From IMG/VR virus record IMGVR_UViG_3300032293_000686, positions 1 to 39,092 of that record: a DNA stretch of 39,092 nt; one strand, given 5' to 3'. Below are positions 7,608-14,964 of this stretch, piece after piece. Each line of letters opens with the position of its first letter. Position 1 is the stretch's first letter. This DNA is from a virus. Made by a program: the position numbers and the translations under genes. Under the pieces are notes generated by a model, which worked only from the letters and a program-made list of their open reading frames with translations, was not told the DNA's origin and searched no databases.

Positions 7608-7816
7608 TTCTTCCTCCCTCTCAAAACTGGATTATCCGGTCTGACGTACTTCGCCAGTTCCGCTCGTAACTCTTCGCTTCGATCTCTAAATCGCGTACGG
7701 TCTTTCGCCGTCGTCGCAAGCTGCGATTGAAGCGATTTGATTTCGCTTGTTTGCTCTGCGAGCAGTGCTTGTAAATGCTCGATTTCGCGAGCCATGTTCG
7801 TTAGGCTAATGGTCAT
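7604..7816 (-). CDS. Small coiled-coil protein
   Basis: This 70-residue protein is a single predicted coiled coil (about 8-56) with leucines at heptad spacing, followed by a basic tail ending RGRKK. It lies between DnaB (TAATG overlap) and the diphosphohydrolase-like gene (overlapping). It might be a helicase accessory or loader partner, but there is no motif to show it. Confidence 0.55.
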   Translation of the reverse strand: MTISLTNMAREIEHLQALLAEQTSEIKSLQSQLATTAKDRTRFRDRSEELRAELAKYVRPDNPVLRGRKK

Positions 7817-9129
7817 TAAAAGTCTCCGTGAAATGTTTCCGCGTCTTTGAACGCATCGCTGAACCGCTTGCCGTCGAACTTGAGGTTGAATCGCCCTACC
7901 TTGCCGTTTCGCTGCTTCTCAAGTAACACCGCGGCATCTTGAGCGTCCCGGCTTTCGCGGTGCAGCAGCATCACAATATCCGCATCCTGTTCGATTGCTC
8001 CTGAATCTCGCAGCATGTTAATACTAGGCTCTTCACCCTCAGCCGCCCGGCCCAACTGACACAACACCAGTAACGCGATATTGAGTTGCTTGCTGACTCT
8101 CGCAAGTTCGCCGCTTATCTGCGTCACCCGCTCGTAAATCTTTTGATGTGGACTGCTACCGCGAATCAGTCCGAGGTAGTCAACTATAACAAGCCTCACG
8201 CCACGCTTGGCAACCTCCGCCCTTAGCCGCGATTCGATGCGAGCCATCGAGATACCCGCCGCTTGCCACACGTACAACGGCAACTGCTTCGCTTCACTGC
8301 AAGCCTTGAGCATTCGCAAGCAATCCGCGTCAGTGTATGACGCATTCTGCATTTCACTAATACGCATGTCGGCGTTCTTTACGAATTGCCGCTGGCCGAT
8401 TTGCTGATTACTCATCTCAAGCGATACGAATAGCGTTTGATCGTTATTCGCCGCCGCGTTTTGTGCAATATCCATCGCCAGAGCCGACTTGCCTATCGAC
8501 GGTCTAGCGGCAAGGATCGCGTACGATCCAAGCGGTATTCCGCCACTTAGAGCGATGTCAATCTCCCTGAACCCAGTCCTCACTACCGCCGCTGTCCGCC
8601 TGTTTGCTCGTGCGTCTTCCAAAGTCTCAAGATACTGCCCCATCAAGTCGCCAAGGTGCTGAACATCTTCGCCGCCAATGCTCTTGGCTTTAAGTAAACG
8701 CTGCTGAGCGTTACTGACAACCGAATCAGGATCGAATGCAAGCGATGACGCCTCTGATACTGCCCACTCCAACGCCACCAATACCCGTCTACGCTCTGCC
8801 CATTCTGCTACCTGCTCCGAGTGATAGACGATGTGACCCGGTACGGTTTTCGTAACGAGATCAGCGAACCCAACATCGCCGCCGATCTTGTCGAATACGC
8901 CACGCTTGCGAAGTTCCGAAAGCATTACCGATTCGCGGTGAAACTCTACGCCATCTTTCGCCATCGCTTGGAATGCTTGCCATGCGTCCGCCATCGGTTG
9001 GTGGATGAAGTCGGCTGAATCCAGTGCATCGGCTACCGCGTAGAAGTCACCCGGACGTAGGATGATGCCCGCAATCAGTTGCTCTTCGATTGCTCGGCAT
9101 GTCTCAAAGTGGCTTGGATGTAGTGGCAT
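7816..9129 (-). CDS. dnaB: Replicative DNA helicase, DnaB family
   Basis: This 437-residue hexameric helicase unwinds DNA at the phage fork. The N-terminal helical domain (1-105) starts with an ATCRAIEEQLIAG-like pattern, a linker follows, and the RecA-type motor has Walker A ARPSIGKSA at 208-216, SLEMS at 236-240, Walker B LVIVDYLGLI at about 313-322, and an arginine-finger region in LRDSGAIEQDADIVMLLHR. The length is normal for the family. It directly follows the replication-initiator-like gene, with 0-base spacing, as in many phages where the initiator loads the helicase. Confidence 0.95.
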   Translation of the reverse strand: MPLHPSHFETCRAIEEQLIAGIILRPGDFYAVADALDSADFIHQPMADAWQAFQAMAKDGVEFHRESVMLSELRKRGVFDKIGGDVGFADLVTKTVPGHIVYHSEQVAEWAERRRVLVALEWAVSEASSLAFDPDSVVSNAQQRLLKAKSIGGEDVQHLGDLMGQYLETLEDARANRRTAAVVRTGFREIDIALSGGIPLGSYAILAARPSIGKSALAMDIAQNAAANNDQTLFVSLEMSNQQIGQRQFVKNADMRISEMQNASYTDADCLRMLKACSEAKQLPLYVWQAAGISMARIESRLRAEVAKRGVRLVIVDYLGLIRGSSPHQKIYERVTQISGELARVSKQLNIALLVLCQLGRAAEGEEPSINMLRDSGAIEQDADIVMLLHRESRDAQDAAVLLEKQRNGKVGRFNLKFDGKRFSDAFKDAETFHGDF

Positions 9130-9936
9130 TTACGCAGGCTCCCAGTTTTCGTCAATTACGGGCAATGTGGATTTTTTAGGCTTGGGTGACGTGTAGCCAC
9201 CTTGCCCTACGTTACTTGGGCGATACTCCGGCTTGATCCCTTGGTACTCGTTGCCGATGGCGAACTCGATTGCGTATATCAAGTGAGATGGACTGTCGTA
9301 GCCTCTTAGGGACTTCGAAACGTTCGCCCGGCTCTTGATCTTCTTGCCTATGCTCGCTCGCATGGCTTCAAAGTCACTTAGGGCTTGTCTCACCTCTGGG
9401 GTATCGAACCCGTCCGGTATGTCCCATTCGCCTAGCGAAGCCGCTTTGCTTGTCCCCTTAGGGGGTAGGGGGTTATTAATCTTTGGAAGTAGGACGTTGG
9501 AAGTAGGAAGTAGGGAGCATTGCGTTGGCATTGCGTTCGCATATGCGTTCGCATTGCGTTCGCATCCGTCATTTTCCGGCCGTAATTTCGGATTCCCTTT
9601 GTTTTCCTTGCTCCATCGCTGTTCGGCCGATCTTTTCGCCTTCTCGATGATCTCAAGCTTTTTCGCTCGTTCGATCTCAAGTCGCTCGTTGTACAGTTCT
9701 CCAGCATTGCCAACGCATAGCTTTCGCATAACCGAACGCATATGCGTTCGCATTGCGTTCGCATCGACTCCAGCAATCTTACAAAGAGTCGGCTCGTCAT
9801 CTGGAATTGACCCGTTCGACCATTGATAGCACAACAGGCGGATGTAGATACCGACCGCTTCCGCTTCCATGTGATAGGTGCCAGCGATGAAGTCATCAGC
9901 AAAGAAATCGAACGAGGGCGGTTTTTTACGCGCCAT
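9130..9936 (-). CDS. DUF1376-type replication initiator/helicase loader
   Basis: This 268-residue protein carries an N-terminal DUF1376-like domain (about 5-95), with the pattern FDFFADDFIAGTYHMEAEA and YIRLLCYQW that resembles a winged-helix DNA-binding fold, then a charged linker rich in Asn and Ala, and a C-terminal domain (about 175-245) of the type seen in phage helicase loaders. I chose the ATG at 9936, preceded by AGGTG, over an earlier start at 9966. It overlaps the HNH gene by 11 bases and leads directly into dnaB. The linker is encoded by the iteron-like repeats listed separately, as in lambda O where the origin lies inside the initiator gene. Confidence 0.8.
   Translation of the reverse strand: MARKKPPSFDFFADDFIAGTYHMEAEAVGIYIRLLCYQWSNGSIPDDEPTLCKIAGVDANAMRTHMRSVMRKLCVGNAGELYNERLEIERAKKLEIIEKAKRSAEQRWSKENKGNPKLRPENDGCERNANAYANAMPTQCSLLPTSNVLLPKINNPLPPKGTSKAASLGEWDIPDGFDTPEVRQALSDFEAMRASIGKKIKSRANVSKSLRGYDSPSHLIYAIEFAIGNEYQGIKPEYRPSNVGQGGYTSPKPKKSTLPVIDENWEPA
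9485..9565. repeat. Iteron-like repeat cluster, candidate replication origin
   Basis: Four near-tandem copies of TGCGTTCGCAT start at 9521 (one mismatch), 9532, 9544 and 9555, spaced 11, 12 and 11 bases. Each copy is itself an interrupted palindrome. Just before them, GGAAGTAGG-type repeats occur three times between 9485 and 9513. All lie inside the replication initiator gene, where lambda-like phages keep their origin. They also encode an Asn-Ala-rich stretch, so a purely coding explanation is possible. Confidence 0.5.
9733..9764. repeat. Second iteron group with perfect 18-bp palindrome
   Basis: The palindrome CGAACGCATATGCGTTCG occupies 9733-9750 and overlaps two direct copies of TGCGTTCGCAT at 9743 and 9754. 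This is the same unit as in the cluster about 180 bases away, giving six forward copies plus one inverted within the initiator gene. It may be a second initiator-binding block. Confidence 0.45.
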
Positions 9937-10225
9937 ATGTGCACCTGTCGCAAGTTGGTGATCCATTTTTGATATGCCTTGCTTTCAACGCCACCCGCCC
10001 GCACTTTTCGCACCTATGCTTATCGCAGTGGCATTCGTGGCATATGTGGACAAGGTTCTCCGGTGGATCGTATTCGCCCCATTTGCAGTAACGGATGTGG
10101 TGAAACTCCGTCGCGGTTTTCGTCCTGCAAGACTCGCATGTTCCTCCGGATCGCTCCTCGACAATGCCGCAAGCCCATCGGAATTGATCGGTGGATAGGT
10201 ACTCTTCATATGTCGCGTAACTCAT
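9926..10225 (-). CDS. HNH endonuclease with zinc ribbon tail
   Basis: This 99-residue protein contains a CESC pair, the HNH segment EFHHIRY, PENLVHICHECH with the central Asn and last His, and then two more CxxC pairs (CEKC and CDRC) forming a C-terminal zinc ribbon. Numbering is from the ATG at 10225, which overlaps the stop of the preceding gene (ATGA); the frame is open further upstream but inside that gene. Probably a nuclease, either a homing type or a recombination or packaging helper. Confidence 0.8.
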   Translation of the reverse strand: MSYATYEEYLSTDQFRWACGIVEERSGGTCESCRTKTATEFHHIRYCKWGEYDPPENLVHICHECHCDKHRCEKCGRVALKARHIKNGSPTCDRCTYGA

Positions 10226-11640
10226 CTTGCGTATCCTTTCGGCTGGCCCTTTGGTAACTTCATCCCTGGCCTTGAAAGCCCAAGGTTTTCTTTGAGATAG
10301 TAGGGGACTCCAGCCTGCTTGCATTGCGTGACAACATCGAAAACCCAATCAAAATCCGGCGCAAACTCCTCAACCCGTCCATCCGGCTGATTCGTCGATG
10401 TTTGCGAACCGATTACAACCAAGTTACACCAAGAAAGATCGTTAAACCGAATCGTCTCAAGCATTGGCTCAAGACTGATCCACCGAACCACCTTGTCGCT
10501 AGTGATTTTTTGCATATCGGACTCGACCCGCTTAACGTCAGACTGCTGGATCACGGACGCACCGTACCAAGCATTTTCAATCAACGGCATTTTCGAATAC
10601 CTCGCTGGCCACTTCGTGAGAAACAAATACTCCCATTGAGGCGACTTGATGCAAGCATCGAAAACCGACTCAATCCATGCATCAGGAACCCACTTGCCGA
10701 ACAAGTCGGCCATTGAGCATACAAACACCCGCCCGTCTCTCGGATCGCTTGAATCGGGCTTTGCCGTGTTTCTTGGGGCTGCCAGCCTGTAGCCGTGATA
10801 CGTCGGCTCAAACTTGTTAGGGTAGTAGTCTGCCATTCGCTCCGAGTGTGCGATTTCCCTAGCGTAGCAAAACTTGCATCCATGCTCGCACCCTGTGACC
10901 GGATTCCAAGTCCAAGAGGCCCAATCGACCGAATCATTTGTCTGATTAAAAACCACTTTCTTCGGCATTGGAATCAAAGTCTCCTTGCCGGTCGCCGTAA
11001 TGATAGGAACGAGGTTTTCCGATGGGGGTGAAGGATTTTCAATTGGCAACGCGGCTTTCTGCCTCTTAACCTTTTGAGCCTCCTTGTAGGCTTCCTCAAG
11101 CGTCGAATCGTCCTTCAGTTTCTCCGGTGCGTGCTCGGCAACGGTGGCAATCTTGTCAATTGACCTCCCGCTAGTACCGACCCGCTCGCCAACCTTGTCG
11201 CGGGATTTGCCGGTGTCGGTCAAGGCGGTGGAAATGTTTCCACTACCTACTTGCTGCCCTGGCTTTGCCTGGGTTGACTCCATGCGTTTTTTTGCTTGCT
11301 GCTTTTCATGGTCGACCCAAGCCAAGCCAAAAACAGCGAGTTGCTTTGTGCTCAAGTGCCTTCGAGCGATATTCTTCGAGAACGCCACCTCCCAAGGATC
11401 GGAAGTCGTTTTGATGAATCTAGGCTCGATCTTGCCTCTGTAGCAAGCCATCAATCGATTGCGACCGTCAAGCAGTTGCCCATCCGAGGTTAGGACGATA
11501 TCCTCCATCAGTCCCTTAAATGCAATGTCTTGCTCTAGTTTCTCTCTGTCTTCATCGCTGATTTCAGGCACCGCCAAGCATGCCGGATGTACGGCCGTAA
11601 TCTCTGGGTAGTGAATCAGGATGTCGTTAAGCGTTTCCAT
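10222..11640 (-). CDS. ParB-like domain fused to three-Cys radical SAM (Gp37/Gp68) domain
   Basis: This 472-residue protein joins two modules. Residues about 15-115 match a ParB/Spo0J-type N-terminal domain, with GQLLDGRNRLMA at 55-65 and a helix starting HLSTKQLA, followed by a helix-turn-helix-like segment (about 146-165) and a charged linker. Residues about 235-465 match the phage Gp37/Gp68 (DUF5131) family with the CEHGCKFCYA motif; Cys251, Cys255 and Cys258 form the CxxxCxxC iron-sulphur site of radical SAM enzymes. The partner gene typical of this family, TcmP, lies directly upstream with a 14-base overlap. The substrate is unknown; DNA targeting by the ParB part is inference. ATG with GGAGG upstream. 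Confidence 0.8.
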   Translation of the reverse strand: METLNDILIHYPEITAVHPACLAVPEISDEDREKLEQDIAFKGLMEDIVLTSDGQLLDGRNRLMACYRGKIEPRFIKTTSDPWEVAFSKNIARRHLSTKQLAVFGLAWVDHEKQQAKKRMESTQAKPGQQVGSGNISTALTDTGKSRDKVGERVGTSGRSIDKIATVAEHAPEKLKDDSTLEEAYKEAQKVKRQKAALPIENPSPPSENLVPIITATGKETLIPMPKKVVFNQTNDSVDWASWTWNPVTGCEHGCKFCYAREIAHSERMADYYPNKFEPTYHGYRLAAPRNTAKPDSSDPRDGRVFVCSMADLFGKWVPDAWIESVFDACIKSPQWEYLFLTKWPARYSKMPLIENAWYGASVIQQSDVKRVESDMQKITSDKVVRWISLEPMLETIRFNDLSWCNLVVIGSQTSTNQPDGRVEEFAPDFDWVFDVVTQCKQAGVPYYLKENLGLSRPGMKLPKGQPKGYAR

Positions 11641-12439
11641 TGTATTCCTCCTTGGTTAAGAACAGTTGTTTTACTTGGTCATCGAAGGTTTCCCGCTGCG
11701 TTCGATAGCTAGCCGCCCCGACTCCCTTGGGCCAAAAACCAAACGCCTTCTTGGTTGCCATCGCCTGAAAGTCCTTCGCCCATGAAGACGGAAAACTTAG
11801 CAAGTACGCCCACATTGAAGCGTCGCTTTGCAGCCAAAACAGCATCGCGTCGTGATGCTTTGGGAGATGCAATGTAAGCATGTTGATATAGCCGAACCAT
11901 CCAAGACGCTCTTCATAGGATAGTCTTTTGGCACCGCCGACATTGCAGCCAAGCGTCACCAAGTAGTTTGTATGCCGATTCCAAGACGCCACGAAAGGCC
12001 CAGTCAACGGCATATGCGAAACCGCGTTCGGATCGCAATGCACAAAGACCGCTTGATTGTTTTCAAGCATCGGAAGCTCGTAGTTCCTGGCATCTCCATT
12101 GACCAATGCAACCTTGCTCTTGTCCATGTATTCGCAATTACTAGACAACTTCTCAAAGGTATAGATATCCTTCTCGATCACGTCGAGGCGAAAGTTAAAT
12201 CCCTTCGACTTTAGGTAACTCCCGTGCTTGTAAAGCATTCGAGGCGATGCTTTATGCGACCCGTCTTCCGGCTCGTGGCCATCTCCACCGCAAAGGTCTA
12301 CCATCAAGAATGGATTCGCCTTGCATGGAACATGGGGCCGATTGAGCGCAAGAACCCCAACGATTTTTCCAACCGCCTCATTAAGCAAAAAATGCTTGAA
12401 TGGAGTGCGATTGGATTTTCCGACTCCGTGCGTCTTCAT
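11627..12439 (-). CDS. TcmP-like three-Cys-motif partner protein
   Basis: This 270-residue protein has a methyltransferase-like beginning, MVDLCGGDG at about 46-54, an acidic end of strand 2 (DVIEKD), VNGDAR and FVHCDPNAV, resembling motifs I, II, III and IV of class I SAM-dependent enzymes. This matches the three-Cys-motif partner (TcmP) family, which accompanies Gp37/Gp68 radical SAM proteins, exactly the gene that follows. Function of the pair is unknown. I use the ATG at 12439 with AAGGG seven bases upstream; an in-frame TTG at 12445 is less likely. The leader upstream has an unusual interlocked repeat structure, so expression may be RNA-controlled. Confidence 0.65.
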   Translation of the reverse strand: MKTHGVGKSNRTPFKHFLLNEAVGKIVGVLALNRPHVPCKANPFLMVDLCGGDGHEPEDGSHKASPRMLYKHGSYLKSKGFNFRLDVIEKDIYTFEKLSSNCEYMDKSKVALVNGDARNYELPMLENNQAVFVHCDPNAVSHMPLTGPFVASWNRHTNYLVTLGCNVGGAKRLSYEERLGWFGYINMLTLHLPKHHDAMLFWLQSDASMWAYLLSFPSSWAKDFQAMATKKAFGFWPKGVGAASYRTQRETFDDQVKQLFLTKEEYNGNA

Positions 12440-12458
12440 ACGCAATCCCTTGTAAACC

Positions 12459-12548
12459 CTCCAGTGCCCTCGTTTTGCCCGCCAGTTGCGTGAGTACGCA
12501 AAGACACGAAGGCACTGGAGTTGTTTTGTGTTTTAGTCTGGCGGGCAA
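12459..12548 (-). ncRNA. Structured leader with interlocked inverted repeats (pseudoknot order)
   Basis: On the minus strand, segment A (12548-12538, 11 bases) pairs perfectly with A' (12485-12475), and segment B (12520-12507) pairs with B' (12472-12459) in 13 of 14 positions. The order A-B-A'-B' is that of a pseudoknot. Between A and B lies a 17-nt A-rich single strand; between B and A' lies a perfect 6-bp hairpin TTGCGT-ACTC-ACGCAA (12501-12486). A candidate promoter is just upstream and the TcmP-like start codon is 20 bases downstream. It could be a regulatory leader, a stable small RNA or a DNA-level protein-binding site. Confidence 0.55.
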
Positions 12549-12561
12549 GCCATTTCGCTAA

Positions 12562-12596
12562 ATTGTACTTTTCGTCAATCCGTAGGCATATGCCTA
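12562..12596 (-). promoter_or_regulatory. Candidate promoter with 14-bp palindromic operator
   Basis: The perfect palindrome TAGGCATATGCCTA lies at 12596-12583 and is followed on the minus strand by TACAAT at 12567-12562, a good -10 element. No good -35 hexamer exists at the right distance; the palindrome covers that place, so an activator or repressor may bind it. The predicted start near 12555 would put segment A of the structured leader at the very 5' end of the transcript. Confidence 0.4.
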
Positions 12597-12612
12597 GTCG
12601 AAAGAACGCCCC

Positions 12613-12744
12613 GCCCCTTTCGGGGCAGGACGTGGAGGTTGATACGGTAGTTAGGTGAGACACCGGCACTTACCGCGCACCAGCCCGTTTGGCGGGATTC
12701 CTGCCCCATGAAAGCAGGCACCTTTGCCCAGGCGAGCCAACCTG
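12613..12744 (-). other. Hairpin-rich intergenic block downstream of methyltransferase
   Basis: After the methyltransferase stop the minus strand contains a row of short perfect stems: CAGG/CCTG (12744-12729), GGCA-AAGG-TGCC (12728-12717), CCTGC/GCAGG (12718-12700, competing with the previous one), CCCG-CCAAA-CGGG (12696-12684), a nested CGGTA/TACCG enclosing GGTG-TCT-CACC (12675-12645), and GCCCC-GAAA-GGGGC (12626-12613). The last has a weak T-rich tail and may terminate transcription. No protein-coding frame is convincing. It may be a structured RNA or just a 3' untranslated region. Confidence 0.45.
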
Positions 12745-14097
12745 TTAGTCGAAGAGGGTAGGTTGACGAGGCTTGTCGGCTTCGCGCTGAATCCTTGCCC
12801 GTGCAATCTCGATGTATTCCGCTTCTCGCTCAATGCCGATAAACCGAAAGCCTTCGAGGATTGCCGCCTTCCCGGTTGATCCCGAACCCGTGAAGGGATC
12901 GAGTACAATTCCGCCCGGTGGAGTTACAAGCCTGCATAGGTATCGCATCAGGTCAGTCGGCTTGACTGTTGGGTGGTGGTTGCGAGATGCGGCTTTGAAT
13001 CGATCTCTGTTGCAGCCTTCGTCGTCTATTGGCATCGCGCCACCCATTCCGCTCTGGTGAACCCTCAGTTCCATCGCCTCGCACCCTGCATCCCTGTCCG
13101 CTTTGCTTGCCTTGGCGGTGTAGAAAAACCGGGCTGCAGAACCCTGGTCGCCGTTCCAGTAAATCGGCTTTGGTTTTAATCCTCCGCCATTTCCTGGAGA
13201 CCACATAGACTCGTCACCACTCGGAGTCTGACCTCTCCAGTTTCCACTTTTTGTTACCGGGAAAAGCTGCAGAACCTCATCGCTTCCATCGTGGATGAAG
13301 TTTGCAGGCCATCGGCCAAGTTCCATTTTTTCAAGGTACGGCTGCAGCGATGCTGGCCCGTTGTCAAACTTTCCGTATGCAGTTCGGTTTTTATTTTGAT
13401 CCTGGCACGCCCTTTGCGCTGCTGCTGCTGCTGCTGCTGCTGATTCCATGTCACTGGATGAGACAAAACCCACCCTGCAACCGTCCACGTTTAAACCCCC
13501 TGTGCCATGCTCTAGCACGTTCGCCGCTACGGTTGAGGCGAAAGGCTTGCGAGCCATTGTGACTGGCTCAAACGCCGGTTTAAGAGCCGTCCCCCATCCT
13601 TGCCACTGCTTAGCGGCTTCGGTTGCGGGTATCTCGACGCCCGGTTGATACTCCCTGCCATTGTCTTTGATCCAACTGCCCGTCTTGTCCTGATCCGCGC
13701 CGGGAATCATCCGCTTAACTGGATCACCCACAGGAATCTTTTTCCGCTCTGCCCCTGCTGCCTTATCAATCGCCTTGCTGATATCGTGCGACTTTGGGAA
13801 CCCTGAGCCGTAGACCCATGCAATCAAATCACGGATCTCGAATCCGGCATCCTCGATTCTTACTGCCATTCGGTGCTGCGTTCGAGTACCCGCAAAGGCT
13901 AGCAAGTGTCCGCCAGGTTTGAGAACCCGCAAGCATTCCTGCCAAACCTCAACGGCTGGCACGTCGTAATCCCATCGCTTACCCATAAAGGATAAGCCGT
14001 ACGGTGGATCCGTAACGACTGCATCGACCGAACAATCGGGAAGCGTTTTAAGCACCTCCAAGCAATCGCCGTGATGCAGTTGGTATCTACTCTCCAT
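12745..14097 (-). CDS. Site-specific DNA methyltransferase (TDPPYG, beta-type order)
   Basis: This 450-residue amino-methyltransferase has the catalytic motif TDPPYG at about 29-34 and the SAM-binding motif DPFTGSGST near residue 405, giving the catalytic-first order of the N4/N6 DNA methylase family. DPPY favours N6-adenine. The roughly 300-residue insert between the motifs includes GWGTALKPAFEPV, typical of many phage enzymes, and a run of eight or nine alanines encoded by a triplet microsatellite. No restriction enzyme is next to it, so it is probably an orphan enzyme protecting or regulating phage DNA. The ATG at 14097 has GGAGG nine bases upstream; a TTG three codons earlier is less likely. 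Confidence 0.9.
   Translation of the reverse strand: MESRYQLHHGDCLEVLKTLPDCSVDAVVTDPPYGLSFMGKRWDYDVPAVEVWQECLRVLKPGGHLLAFAGTRTQHRMAVRIEDAGFEIRDLIAWVYGSGFPKSHDISKAIDKAAGAERKKIPVGDPVKRMIPGADQDKTGSWIKDNGREYQPGVEIPATEAAKQWQGWGTALKPAFEPVTMARKPFASTVAANVLEHGTGGLNVDGCRVGFVSSSDMESAAAAAAAAQRACQDQNKNRTAYGKFDNGPASLQPYLEKMELGRWPANFIHDGSDEVLQLFPVTKSGNWRGQTPSGDESMWSPGNGGGLKPKPIYWNGDQGSAARFFYTAKASKADRDAGCEAMELRVHQSGMGGAMPIDDEGCNRDRFKAASRNHHPTVKPTDLMRYLCRLVTPPGGIVLDPFTGSGSTGKAAILEGFRFIGIEREAEYIEIARARIQREADKPRQPTLFD
13418..13441. repeat. Trinucleotide microsatellite (GCT)8
   Basis: Eight uninterrupted GCT triplets on the plus strand encode most of the polyalanine run of the DNA methyltransferase on the other strand. 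Length changes would add or remove alanines without breaking the frame. Confidence 0.85.
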
Positions 14098-14129
14098 TTG
14101 TCCCAACCTCCGTTTCGCCGCCTTGCTCC

Positions 14130-14144
14130 GAGCAACCGTTGCTC
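14130..14144 (-). other. Short hairpin between methyltransferase genes
   Basis: GAGCAA-CGG-TTGCTC is a perfect 6-bp stem with a three-base loop in the 84-nt gap between the two methyltransferase genes. There is no T-tract, so it is not a normal terminator. It could be an RNA-processing or protein-binding site. Confidence 0.3.
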
Positions 14145-14181
14145 CTTTGCTTGTCGGCTTGTAAAAACCAAACCTGTTTTC

Positions 14182-14964
14182 CTAAAACAAAACACCCTGT
14201 GCGAGTCTCTGCTTCGATATCTCGATGTAGTCGGGATTAACTTCGATGCCAATGTACTTGCGTCCGTTGTGCTTTGCCATCTTTGCTGTAGTGCCTGACC
14301 CGCTAAACGGATCAAGTACGATATCGCCTTCGTTGCTCCAGGATAGGATGTGATCGCGGGCTAGGACTTCTGGAAATGTTGCCGGGTGATTAGTCTCAAT
14401 TCCTCTGTGCTGATGTCTCACAAGCCACCAATTCCATCGAACGCCATGTTTGTTAATTATATTGCCTTCGCACGCTCGCTTAGCCATGCTTCCGTCTTTA
14501 CGTCGCTCCATTCCATGAACGTCTCGCCCAGCAGACTTGTTAATACGGTCGTTTAGTAAGTTAATCGACTTCGGCGCGCCTCGACTAAACACAAACATAT
14601 ACTCAAACGCCGCGTAATATCTAACAGTATCTGGGAACGCGCATTGATCCTTTGCGTAAATCATCGTATCGTGCAATCGAAAACCGATCTCCATGAACCG
14701 CAATGCTTGCCTGAAACTAGTCCCCGTTTCGCTGCCATTCACGGTCGCGTCATTGACAATCCAGACGACTACACCACCGGGCTTAATCAGTCTCCAGAGT
14801 TGCTGCGCAACGCCGTAGAAGTCCCACAAATGCCCTCCGTAGGTTCTTAGGTCGTCGTATGGTGGCGACGTAACTACAAGGTCAATCGACTCGCTAGGCA
14901 TCTTGCGCATCACCTCGCAGTTATCGCCGCAGATTATTACGTCAGTTTGAAGTTCACTGTCCAT
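14182..14964 (-). CDS. Site-specific DNA methyltransferase (TSPPY)
   Basis: This 260-residue enzyme has the catalytic motif TSPPYDDLR at about 32-40 and the SAM-binding motif DPFSGSGTT near residue 220, again in the catalytic-first order. SPPY is typical of N4-cytosine methyltransferases, though some methylate adenine. The PGGVVVWIVNDATV segment is typical of the family. The ATG at 14964 has GGAGGG six bases upstream and is preferred over the ATG at 14970, which leaves no room for the ribosome site. With the second methyltransferase downstream, the phage would carry two different methyl marks. Confidence 0.9.
   Translation of the reverse strand: MDSELQTDVIICGDNCEVMRKMPSESIDLVVTSPPYDDLRTYGGHLWDFYGVAQQLWRLIKPGGVVVWIVNDATVNGSETGTSFRQALRFMEIGFRLHDTMIYAKDQCAFPDTVRYYAAFEYMFVFSRGAPKSINLLNDRINKSAGRDVHGMERRKDGSMAKRACEGNIINKHGVRWNWWLVRHQHRGIETNHPATFPEVLARDHILSWSNEGDIVLDPFSGSGTTAKMAKHNGRKYIGIEVNPDYIEISKQRLAQGVLF

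Noticed and set aside
9910-10013. Other-frame ORF of 193 codons overlapping the replication gene
   Set aside because: Composition is basic and irregular, no domain is visible, and it is antagonistic to the clear DUF1376-type frame.
12436-12669. 77-codon minus-strand frame in the gap upstream of the TcmP-like gene
   Set aside because: It runs through the interlocked inverted repeats and the palindrome, has no ribosome site and no protein-like pattern; RNA structure explains the region better.
13254-13466. Frame with a polyglutamine run
   Set aside because: It is another frame of the methyltransferase microsatellite and overlaps the true coding frame fully.
14130-14144. Terminator between the methyltransferases
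   Set aside because: The stem is perfect but no T-tract follows, so it is listed only as a hairpin.
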